NCBI GenBank assembly: GCA_027943245.1
Contig: JANDJZ010000032.1
Coordinates: 155,349-219,348, forward strand
DNA: 64,000 nucleotides
Reading direction: 5' to 3'
DNA from: Acanthamoeba sp. SK_2022b
Lineage: Eukaryota > Discosea > Longamoebia > Acanthamoebidae
This document shows positions 47,025 to 58,439 of the stretch, in pieces. The notes below the pieces were generated by a model that was given only the letters and a program-made list of their open reading frames with translations, did not search any database and was not told the origin of the DNA. Within the stretch, counting starts at the first letter, position 1. The number at the start of each line of letters is the position of its first letter. The position numbers and the translations under genes were made by a program.

Positions 47025-50000
47025 GAGAAGCTGAAGGAGCTGGCACTCATCCTGGCCCTGCGTTGTCTGTCGTTTGACTTCATTGGTACCACGCCGGACG
47101 AGTCGGCTTCCGATGTCTACACTGTGCAAGCGCCTTCATCCTGGCGCACAGTGCTCTACGAACCCGCCACGCTTCGGCTCTTCGTCGATTCCTACTGCGC
47201 CTCACGTCCACCAGTCTCCACAAACGTACGCTCCCCATTGGCAAGCTTGGCGGGCCTCTCGCCGGCGGGGGTAAACGGCGTTGGTGGCCACCAGCGGCTG
47301 GCAAGTAGCGACGGCTCTTTTCCTATTACAGCGGCAGAGAAGGCCGCTGTAATAAGTCGCTCGCCAGCTCGGGGAATGCTCCTCGGACTGCTTCCCGCAT
47401 TCGGGAGATTCGCGGCACCCACCACGGGTCCTGCCGGGTCTTGCCTGCCCTCATGGCGTGGAATCCTGGGGCAGGCATCGACGCTGCGTCTCTTTGTTGA
47501 CATTTACTTGTCAGCGAGTCCCCCCGTCTCCTCCACTGTACGTAATGAGTCTGCAATAGGACAACTACGCTGACGATGACTCTTCTTTTTGGCTTGTCCC
47601 ATTCTGTCCGCAGGCGATGGGCTGTCTTGTGCAGATGGCCAGCGTACGTCGCACTCTCTTTTTGAGCGAGGATGAGAGGCACACCTACCTGGCCAACTTG
47701 ATGCAAATGATCATCGACGTGCTCAAGAACAAAACAGGTGCGCACCGCCCGCTGATCTGGCCTTTCTCTCTCTCTCTCTCTCTCCCTCTTTCCTTTGAAC
47801 CTGAACATGTGCTGACGCGCGCGTGCGCTCGCTCATGCTACACTTGTCCTTCTTCAGGCCTGGAGCAAGTTGACAACCACCACGAATTTTCTCGTTTGCT
47901 CTACCGCTTCAAATCCAATTACCAGCTCACCCAGCTGGTGGCCGTGGATAAGTACAGCGAATGGATCACCCTGGTGGCTGAGTTTACCTGCGCAACCTTC
48001 AAGGTATCCTCTTCTCCTTCCTCTCCAGAGGGAATTACCCCCCCCCCCAACGTCACGCGCACATGCCTGTGTACACAGGATTTCTTTGCTTGACCATTGT
48101 CGCCTATTTTCTACTTATTCTTCTTCTTCTTCTTCTTCTTCTTTATCTGGCTCCTGTGCACACAGGAGTGGCAGACCGTGCCGCACAGTGGCCACAACCT
48201 GCTGCTGATGTGGTCTCGGCTTGTGAGCTCAATGACCTACATGAAGACCGACATCCCTACGCTCCTGGACTCGCTAACGCCACGCGTGATGGAAGCTTAC
48301 ATCAATTCCATGCTCAAGGATATCGATGAAGATGGCACCGATGAGGATGGTACCCCCCCCCAATCTGGCTTATTTTGTTGCTTGCTGTCGCTGCAGGTCC
48401 TCCTCCCTCTCGTTTCTCATCATCTCTCACACTTCCACCACAACCAGACCCGCTCCGCAACATCGAGCCCATTCAAGAGGAACTGGAGACCCTCCCTTAT
48501 CTGGGCCGGTGCAATTACCTCACGACCAGCAACCATATCGTTTCACTGTTCGATCCGCGTGCGCAAGCGTATCAGGTATGGTGTCGCCGCTTTATGTAAG
48601 TTGATAAAGCGTCAGATATCTGACCTACCCGTTCCATGCGGTGTGATCAGCAAACAACGCAGCCTTCTCCACAGTCCGGGTCACTGCTCGAAGGTAATAA
48701 TGATAATAATCCTTCTCGAGTTTTAATACATACCGAAAAGGGCCTTGCTCATTTGCCCTCAACAAGTCTATTGACGCGCGCGTGTGTGGAACGGCTGTTG
48801 TCCTCTCAGGACAGCTTGCGTGGATGGTGTACGTGATGGGCGCCGTGATCGGGGCGCGCATTGGATTCACTCCAGTGCAGACCGAGGAACACGACACCAT
48901 TGACGGGGAACTCTCCTACCGCGTGTTTCAGCTCATGCAACTGCATGACCAACGGCTGATCCAGGTACATACCCTCCCCCTTCGCTAGCGCACTTTAAAG
49001 TGGAGGGAACAACGCTCTTGACAAGTACGTTTTTGGGAAACCACAACAAACAGAGTGCTGGCCGAGGCGGCGATCCACGACTGGAGAGCGCGCTGCTGTT
49101 CTTTGTTTCGCAGTTCCGCAAGATGTATGTCAGCGAGCAGGCCATGTCCACCAACTCTCGACTCTACGCTCGGCTGGCCGAACGGATCGGTATTTCGGAC
49201 GACGTTATGGTGATGAACATGATCATCACCAAAATGTACGAACGACCTCTCTCTCTCTCTCTCTCTACACGTGTCGTACGCCCAGCGAACTCATCCTCCA
49301 TCTCAATCTCCCTGCCCAATCACTCCTCCCGTCAGCGTTCGAAACCTCAAGTTTTGGGCTTCCGACATCGGCATTGTCACCAAATCGCTCACTCTCTTCA
49401 ACGAGCTTGCTTCAGGGTACAACAACACTTTCCAGCTTCTCTCTCCCTCTCCCTCTCTACTGCATAAGCAGCAACTTCTTTTGAAGAACGAACGCCTTCG
49501 GCTTACGGGTAACTTGCTCTCACCAATGCTCAGATACTCGAGCAGCAAGATCATGTGCAAGATGGAGGTCATCACTGAAATCCTGGAACACCATACCGTA
49601 CGTTCATCTTATATCGTCGGCCCATGCGCACTCTCTCTCTCTCTCTCTCTCTCAGAATGAGCTCATCACACTGGGCTGGGTGGTCGCACACGCACCTACA
49701 TGCGATCGCAGTCGCAGCATTTCCCTTTCTTGGACGTGGACCGCAACGTCCGCAACAGGACCACTTTCTATAGCACGCTGTCGAAGATGCTGTTCATGGA
49801 GCCCCACACCGCACGCTTTGCTTCCTTCATGCAGCCCTTCAAGAACAACTTTGCTGCCCTTCAGAATTTGCACCCGGAGGCCCTACGGCAGGAGGACGCC
49901 AAGGTAAGCCTCTCTTTGTATATTTGTTCTGTTCGTGTAGTACTTACCCTTCGCTTCCTTTCCTTATTGCCAGAGAGTGCTGATCTTCTTGTTGCGAGAC

Positions 50001-51591
50001 CTGCTGGGCGTACTCACTTCCATTCAGGGTCGCCGTGGATACACCCTCTTCTTCGAGTGGATGTACGCTCTATATTCTCTCCCTCCCCCTCCCCCCTTTT
50101 TTCCTTTAGTGCGAGTCGCTCATGTACCCGGTGGGCAAAACCTGTGCTGATCCAGATATCCGGAGCACACGCCGTTGCTTATTCGGGCCGCTGAAGTGTG
50201 GGCCGACACCCCAGCGATCACATCTCCTCTGCTCAAGCTCTTCTCGGAGCTGGTGCACAGCAGGTCGGGCCGCATTTCTTTCCCTGTCTCCTCTCCCGAT
50301 GGCTACCTCCTCTTCCGAGAGACCAGTAAGCTGCTCGTCGCCTACGGTGCGCCCACTTTGCCCGTCCCTCTCTTGGGTTTGCAGCTTCCTTATATGGCCA
50401 CGTTTCCTTGCTTGCTTCTCGCTCCACCAGGCCAGAGACTCGTCCGTCACACCCCTGTTGATCCCCAGGTCTGGCTGCCCTCCCTCTATTTTTATTTTAT
50501 TTTATTTTATTTTATTTTATTTTATTTTATTTTCTGTTGGCAGTCAGACCAGCGTATTGACTGTGCTCAGCAGGACCCCTACGCGGACAAATACAAGGGC
50601 ATATGGCAGTGCATGGTGGTGCTCACGCGTGCGCTTCTGGGCAACTATGTAAATTTTGGCGTCTTTGCACTCTACGGCGACCCTGCGCTCACCAACGCCC
50701 TTCAAGTTGTGCTTCAGCTCGTTTTGTCCATACCTTTTGCGGAGTTGACCGTGCGCTTCCAACCTTCCCCCCAATCTTCCCCCACGTTGCTGCGTCAAGG
50801 GTTGTATTCGAGACTAACAACCGGAGGAATGCACGCGCGCCTATCTGATGATCACCCAGGCCTACCCGAAAGTTGTGCGCGCCTATTACGCCTTCATCAG
50901 CACGCTTTGTCAGATGCACACCTCGGCTTTGGTCGAGCTCGATACTCCCGTGTTCGTGCAGATCCTCAGCTCTTTGAAGGAGGGCCTCAGTTCCCTCACC
51001 ACCATCACCTCTGTCTCCTCTCAGTCCTGTGATGCCCTCGGTACAACCTGCTCTGCTCTGCTCTGAGCCAATTAACATGCTTACTGATGGCTCCGATTTG
51101 CAGACCACATTTTCACGTTCGTGGTGGAGAACAAGACCAAGGACATCCCAGCCATGCGTTCCTTCGCCGCCCACACGGCTAGCCACGCCGAGATGTTGCC
51201 TCAGATGCTGGAGCTGCTCTTCCAGGCGCTGCTCTTTGAGGACAACGCCAACCAGTGGGCCGTCTCCAGACCGCTGTTCAGGTACCGATGCACACATCCA
51301 CGCTGGCCAAACAACATGTCGCACTGTGCTCACCCATCTTTCTCACTCTCGCTTGCCAACGCACACACCAGCCTGCTGCTGTTGATTCCGAACCATTTCA
51401 GCGTGCTGCGGGATCAGTTTGTCGCCAGCCAGACGTCGGGCGAAGCGGACGTGGAAAAGAGACAGAAGCTGGTCGAGGCGTTCGGCAAGCTCATGACGGA
51501 CGTCAAGGACAACCTCATGCCCAAGAACCGAGAAAAGTTCACCCAGAACGCAACGGTGTTCAAGAACGAGGTCAAGGCGCTTCTTGTCTGA
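45939..51591 (+). CDS. XPO7: Exportin-7 homologue (importin-beta family nuclear export receptor)
   Basis: A Ran-GTP-dependent nuclear export receptor built of HEAT-like helices. The start ATG at 45939 (MNGSDLATFEALSEKLY) aligns with the usual N-terminus; the longer upstream frame is probably intron. Landmarks in order, each matching exportin-7: RYALVLAATALSKVIGDHWA, MHRKICISFRDTSLLDIFQL, LSFDFIGTTPDESASDVYTV, GCLVQMASVRRTLFLSEDER, NHHEFSRLLYRFKSNYQLTQ, LAWMVYVMGAVIGARIGF, LESALLFFVSQFRKMYVSEQ, NVRNRTTFYSTLSKMLFME, RISFPVSSPDGYLLFRETSK, GNYVNFGVFALYGDPALTNA and MPKNREKFTQNATVFKNEVK, ending ALLV at 51591. About 20 introns are needed. Odd points: a tandem duplicate of the exon after the FDFIGT block, a (CA)n run of ~80 bp forming a splice acceptor, and a TTTTA repeat. 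It converges on methyltransferase copy 2. Confidence 0.93.
46942..47021. repeat. CA microsatellite at a 3' splice site
   Basis: About 40 CA units fill the end of an exportin-7 intron; the next exon starts immediately after (ACACAG, then GAGGAGAAGC). There is no ordinary pyrimidine tract next to the acceptor. Confidence 0.95.
47133..47225 (+). other. Exportin-7 duplicated exon segment, copy A
   Basis: This segment encodes PSSWRTVLYEPATLRLFVDS, then YCASRPPVSTN. It ends in phase 0 at a GTACGC donor and continues the preceding FDFIGT exon without a gap. Copy B lies 220 bp downstream. Confidence 0.85.
47324..47354. repeat. 12-bp hairpin between duplicated exons
   Basis: TATTACAGCGGC and GCCGCTGTAATA are perfectly complementary around a 7-nt loop (47336-47342). 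It lies in the interval between exon copies A and B of the exportin-7 gene. Confidence 0.9.
47448..47537 (+). other. Exportin-7 duplicated exon segment, copy B
   Basis: This segment encodes PSWRGILGQASTLRLFVDIY, then LSASPPVSST, in line with copy A at both protein ends. It ends in phase 0 at a GTACGT donor and could splice to the same next exon (AMGCLVQMASV). An AG acceptor at 47472-47473 precedes ASTLRLF; the upstream part also matches copy A, so the real acceptor may be further left. Confidence 0.8.
50490..50531. repeat. TTTTA pentanucleotide tandem repeat
   Basis: About eight copies of TTTTA in an intron of the exportin-7 gene, near its acceptor. Confidence 0.9.
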
Positions 51592-51803
51592 GAGCTCAGG
51601 ACAAACGCCAAGTTCTGCAAAGACGCCAAGTGACCAATACAACGTTCACAGGAGTTTCGCGCTTTTGCACTGCTGAGGCCTGCCTCCACTCGACTCGAGA
51701 GATGTCGGCGCTGGCTGGCAAGTGCATTTGTCGAGTTCTTCGAACGCACGCTCGCGTTCTCTTGAAAACACTGTGGTCAGGTGCACCAGTGGCAGCCGCG
51801 CCC

Positions 51804-53247
51804 TCACGCAAGCATGTACACCACCTTATTCCTGCCCGCCATCTCCAGCTGTGGCACAGGGTACAGGGTCGAACGAACAACCTGTGCGCGTAAGCACCAG
51901 CTCTGAGCATGCTCGAAGAAACGGAGGGAGAGGACGTACGTAGCTGAGCTTAATTCGCGGATCCTTCTCCAGCAAATAGCGGATAAAATCGTCAGGTACG
52001 ACTACCCGCTGGCCATCCTTTAGCCGCCTGCAGCGGGATCACACGACGTAGGCGAGGAGAACCTTAGAGACAAGTAGTATGAGCGCACAATGTGGTGGCG
52101 GGGGGAGGTTGTCTACCGATCGGGAAACTGAGAGGGGAACACGCAACACGGCACAACGGCGAAGCACTTGTTATGGGCCAGCGCAAAGTCCACAATCTGT
52201 CACCCACCACCCACCACCCACCACCATCGGAGGTTTACACGGTGACGTGAGTGAGTGATGAAACGACATTCGTACAGGTTCGGTGGCTTGGTCCGGGTGT
52301 AGCCCAACGACGGCCGAGCAGTCGCGCAGTAAAGTACGGGCGGCTTCCAGTCCTAATCGTTCGACGTTGACTTCGAGTGTCATAGGAGCCGCAACGGCGC
52401 CCTCTCGTGTTAGATGGTCACCATCCTGGTCACCATCAGCCACTACAGCTTGGCCAACTCCTTGCGAGCCTGTGCAATCTTCACTGGCCGTGTGCGGCGA
52501 AGCGCAACTGTCGCTCCAAAGTTGTGGCTCGAACCATGCACACACTTGGCGGAAAGCTGGGCTCTTCTGTTTCTTGAGTGACCTAAGCGAGCGAAACGAG
52601 AGAGGGAGAGAGAGAGAGAGTCAGTGCGCTGCGTCCTAGGTGGTGACATTCTCAAGAGCAAAGAGAAGGGAGGGTCACACCCCACTTACTTCTTCTGTTT
52701 GCGGTGTAGCTTGGCAGGACGAGGCTCGATAAGCGTGGTCGGAATGCCGTGACCAGTACACTGCAGTTGGAATGAAAGGTAGCCCTTACCTCCGGCCACA
52801 TCCACTACTCCGCTTCCCTGCCGTAGCCGCTCCGCCCCAAACGTGTTGACCAGCCACTCTCCAAACCTATAGGATGATGAGGAGGAGCCACACAACGGCG
52901 CCAGTTGAGGACATGTTGGTAGGGAGGGGTTTTGGGCGCAGTGCCACTGTACACGAGTGCACGAGTCGAGCGAGGAAGCTTGTCGTCAAAGGGATCGAGA
53001 GGGTCGTGTTGTCTTTGCCTGAGTTCTTCCTTGTGACGCTGTAGCTCCCGTACGTGCTCCACCTCGGTGTGGCTGAGGAAAACATGCCGGAAGCGGCAGG
53101 CGTCTCCCTGAACGAACAGCGGCAGGCTTTAATCATTCGATGCTCGCCGTGCTCGGGCGGTGGTTGTACCTTGTTGCACTTGGCGTTGGACCAAAACTTG
53201 CAAAGGGGAGGTTGCGGCTCTTCTTGCGCAGGAGGAACGCTTTGCAT
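51804..53247 (-). CDS. CCCH zinc finger and SAM-methyltransferase protein (copy 2)
   Basis: Paralogue of the gene at 11.5-13.8 kb. The start ATG at 53247 opens MQSVPPAQEEPQPPLCKFWS and leads straight into the CCCH finger (CKFWSNAKCNK, then after an intron GDACRFRH). A helical Arg/Glu/Gln segment (VEHVRELQRHKEELRQRQHD) is followed by PFDDKLPRSTRA, shared almost word for word with copy 1. The SAM site reads FGEWLVNTFG and GSGVVDVAGGKGYLSFQL. Later exons: CSAVVGLHPDQATEPV, IVDFALAHNKCFAVVPCCVF, DDFIRYLLEKDPRIKLSY and the final exon ending NKVVYMLA at 51804. It lacks the OB-fold N-terminus of copy 1 and has a shorter, different linker exon. Phases and intron positions match copy 1, so the pair arose by gene duplication. 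It converges with exportin-7 and is divergent from actin. Confidence 0.85.
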
Positions 53248-54735
<1,488 letters not shown>

Positions 54736-55133
54736 GTGAGCACCACTGCTGGTGTTGCTGTTGTAAACACTGTAGTAAATATACACTTGCGCCACGCGCG
54801 CCTCTCATCTCACTTGTCTTTCGCCTTCGTCGTTCTTTCATTGCTGTCGCGTTCATTCTCAGCCGGACGTTCGGAATACTCTGCACATTTGAACGGCGCT
54901 CACCGTTGGTCGACACGACAGAGCCTGTCGTCCAACGGCCACCATCAACACAAGTTGCCCTCCTGGTACCTCCATGATGGACGCGTCAACGGAACCAAAA
55001 AGATAAACTCTGGCATGCAAGTCGGCACCTAAAATATTGTTCTCTTTGTGTTACGTGCCGCATGAACTCTCTCCTTGTATCGTGGTCACACAATCACCTT
55101 ATTATTCGCGGCGAGAACCCACTCACAGGCGAA
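54736..55133. other. Intergenic region between converging genes
   Basis: It holds the 3' ends of actin (+) and the Nudix gene (-). AGTAAATATACAC at 54774-54786 may serve for actin polyadenylation; no classic AATAAA was noted. Nothing else was recognised. Confidence 0.4.
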
Positions 55134-56285
55134 TCACTTGGGGTTGAAGAGGTGCGCACTGCGCAAAGTTTGGGCGATCAGCCATATCTTGCCGTCTACG
55201 CCCTCTCCCGCTGCTTGTCTCTCTGCACGTGTGCAGCATAACAATACACAACACATCACATACGTTGATTGATAAATAGCGCGCGCGAGCGCACGCGCAC
55301 AACACACACAACACATGTACGAGGCGACGATGCGCATAGATACCGTGAAGGAACGGGATGAGATTATCCACGGGCACCAGCACCACCTCGGTAAACTCAC
55401 CATCGTCGTTTTTGATGGGTGGGTTGTCGTTCTCAGGTAGGTCTCCGTCCACAACGGCTTGCACCACGGCACACGTCGTGCTCGATACCGCCATGCCAAA
55501 CTGGGGAAGATGGATAACATGCGCGTTTGGGTGCAGGGGGCGGTAAGAAGATATGGTACAACGGAGCCAAACGCAGCAAGCCGTTCGGGCGTACAATGAG
55601 TGACGGGCTGACGTCGACGACCTGCGCCGTGTAACCAGTCTCTTCCTTCATCTCCCGCACCGCCGTGGCCTCAGGCGCTTCGCCCGTGTCGCAAAGCCCC
55701 GCCGGAAGCTCCAAGCAGTACATTCCTGCCGCCGCCACGACCAAGTTATTCAGCAATAATACAGTCACCCCCCCCCCCTTGCGAGTGTTGCGTTCGTTTT
55801 GGTGTTCTTGACATCCGTGTGTGGTACACCTACCGGTGGGGGGACGGAACTGTCGGACAAGGATGAGCTGAGTGGGCTGGCCGGCCTTCTTCAGCGTCGC
55901 GATCACCTCCACAGCTGAATGAAAAACAGGACACCACCAACCTTGTAAGTTACCTCTCTCTCTCTCTCTCTCTCTGAACGCGCCTTCCTTGGCGCAGCAA
56001 CTTTGGGAAGAAGAGCGTCACCATCGACTGGGGCTTTGCGGTGGTTGGTACGCTCCAGAGACTCCCACACATGCACCTTCCCCAACGGGTCAACCTGGGT
56101 GTTAACACCCCACCACCGCACCAGACAAAAAAGAATAAGAGTGGGGTGGGGTGCCAGGCCCAACACGCTTGGGCACGCACCCAGTGAACCTCTTTCATCT
56201 TGAGCCACTTGCCCTCCCACACGAGGTCCTCCTTAGCGATTCGGCAGCTTCCCGCTGGGCACTCCTTCTCTTTTGCGGCCTCCAT
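55134..56285 (-). CDS. Nudix hydrolase, NUDT5-like ADP-sugar pyrophosphatase
   Basis: Hydrolyses ADP-ribose and related ADP-sugars, by family. From the ATG at 56285 (MEAAKEKECPAGSCRIAKED) the protein runs into KWLKMKEVHW, then VDPLGKVHVWESLERTNHRK, AVEVIATLKKAGQPTQLILV and RQFRPPTG. The Nudix box spans an exon: LELPAGLCDTGEAPEATAVR, then EMKEETGY, which fits Gx5Ex7REUxEExGU. After SPSL and an intron (acceptor CCCCAG) the family pattern continues FGMAVSSTTCAVVQAVVDGD and DGEFTEVVLVPVDNLIPFL. The last exon ends IWLIAQTLRSAHLFNPK, stop at 55134. All catalytic Glu residues are present. The arrangement of conserved blocks is that of NUDT5-type enzymes rather than MutT. Confidence 0.87.
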
Positions 56286-56530
56286 GCTCAGGTAACTCAG
56301 ATAACAGCAACAACAGAAAGGGCCTTCGCGTAGCGACAGCCTCCCCCCAAAAAATGCAGATTCAGCGAATGCACGAAAGCGGGTGGGTGAAACTCCTTTC
56401 TTCTTCTTCTTCTTCTTGTGTGGCGGCGGAGACATCCAGAGAGCAAACACATAACAACAACAACGAGGAGATATAGTCCGCTTTGAGGCAAGCCAGAGCA
56501 GACACTTGCTTGCAGGCGCCCTCCGGAGCG

Positions 56531-58439
56531 TCAGGACGAGCGCAGCTTTCTGTTGGAGAAGAAGGAGCTCATCTCCTGCTGCAGCACCTGGAACAGCTTC
56601 AGAGACCCATTGAACTCGTCCGAGTACTTGCTCACTGCAACCATGCAACCACACCGGTGATGATGTCACGTAAGATCACCACACACTGTCAACCAAACCT
56701 TGAAAAAAAAAAAAAAGCAAGACAGGGCCGCGTAGCAGAAGGTGGGAGAGACAGAGTGAGCAGCGGTTGGTGGGAGACTACTAACCCGTTTCAACGGTGA
56801 TGCCAATCGGTACGGTGATGTTATAGAAATCGATGGCGTAGAGTATCCTCTTCAGGTTCTCCTTGCAAATGTCCACCGACTCGTTGATGGCGGCCTCCCT
56901 TGTTTTCCTCGAGAGCACTCTCTTCTCTGTTGTGTGATCGATAATAATAATAATAATAAATAATAAATAATAAATAATAAATAATAGGGAGACATGACAA
57001 TTACTCGTGGGGCAACACAGCTGGTGCAGGAGGCAAGGAGGCAGGGACGGGTGTGCGTACCGGTGCCGAGGGGAATCTCCACACCGAGCCACTTGAGGAA
57101 GGTGCACGTGTCGGCCCTACCAAAGGGAGCGAACGTAAAGATGAGGCGTGCGGGCTTAACGCCCTTCTCCTTGCAGAGCTCGTCATAGTCACGAAGCAAC
57201 CAAATTGCTCCGTCGACGTTGTACACCACCTGGGACGCTGCACGAAACCACCACACCACCACCACCGACGAAGATCACGCAGTAACAACAAAACGATGAC
57301 GTCGTTAGCCTAACAAGGATTCTGCTGTAAAGAATCTCCTCGCTTGACAGATAGATGCCGCACAATGGTCATGGAGGGTCGGAGGCGAGGAAAAGAGAGA
57401 GGGAGTATATACTGAAGAAGGAAATGCCAGATTTGGTCTTCTGGAATAGCCTTTCGTGTTCGTCCTGCTTGTCCCTGGGACAGAAACCAAACACCGCCGC
57501 CGCCGCCGCCGCCGACAAAGACCACGCAAAGTTACAGAACAAATGAGACATGTCTTCTTCTTCTTCTTCTTCTTCTTACCCCTTGCGGAGAATGACAACA
57601 AGACATATATATATATATATATATATAAAAATACTACTAAATATTAAATACCTGTGCCGTTCCGGGAGCACGATGCCGCCAGCAAGGAAGTTGTAGGGAT
57701 GGTCACGCAGCACCTCTGCAGCCTCCGTCACGTTGTATCCCGGGTACTGCATGTTCGACGTGCTGAGAGAGAAGTGAACGGAGACACCACGCAGCAACCC
57801 ACCCGCTGTGAGCAACCGCACGCGAACGCGCGTAGAAGGCAGAAAAATAATACTAATAATAAAAATAGGTCTCGTCGCGAAGGGTGGCTAATTGGGATGG
57901 GCATCGGGGAGGGGAGGGGAGGGGAGAGACAAACACCTGCCACCAACGAGCACAAGGGCCTTGGCGTTGTACTCGTCCCAGGTCTCACTGAGCCACTGGT
58001 CGAAGTTATCCTTGGAGTGGTAGGCCACCGTGCGGTAGACGATGCTCTCCACGTGAGCCATTTCGTTGAGCATCTTGGCAAAGAGACGTGGGGGGTGTGT
58101 GGTGGAGAAAGCGAAAGGCCTTTCGTTGCCGTCTCGTCCCTCCTCTTCCTGGATCTCGTAGACAATGACACCATCGGGTTGGAGCTTCTTGATGGTGCCG
58201 GCAAGTTTCTCGGCATACTGCTGCACCTTGTCCATGGTCAAGTTGCTGCGCGGCGGAACGGTGCCAAAGAGACACACGCCCCTGTGCTTGCCATCGGCGA
58301 GCTTGGCCGGCAGATCATCTAATAAGACGGTGACGACGTCCGCCGACTTGCGGAAGAGAGTGGTGGTGGTGGTGGAGGGCGATGATTGCAAGGTTTCCTC
58401 CTCGATGCTGATTTCTTCCTCCGTGTCTAGATACCACAT
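56531..58439 (-). CDS. Methylenetetrahydrofolate reductase-like TIM-barrel protein
   Basis: A cytosolic protein of the MTHFR-like TIM-barrel superfamily; the exact reaction is uncertain. From the ATG at 58439 (MWYLDTEEEISIEEE) it gives GVCLFGTVPPRSNLTMDKVQ, then KKLQPDGVIVYEIQEEEGRD, FAKMLNEMAHVESIVYRTVA and ALVLVGG. Exons follow with YPGYNVTEAAEVLRDHPYNF, LAGGIVLPERH, ERLFQKTKSGISFF, QVVYNVDGAIWLLRDYDELC, RLIFTFAPFGRADTCTFLKW, LGVEIPLGT and NESVDICKENLKRILYAIDF. The last exon ends near NRKLRSS at 56531. The Glu-rich strand 1 (YEIQEE) and the GGI-x-x-PERH segment are typical of the superfamily. The short barrel without the MTHFR regulatory domain argues against a true animal-type MTHFR. Introns carry ATAA, TA and TTC microsatellites. 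Confidence 0.78.
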
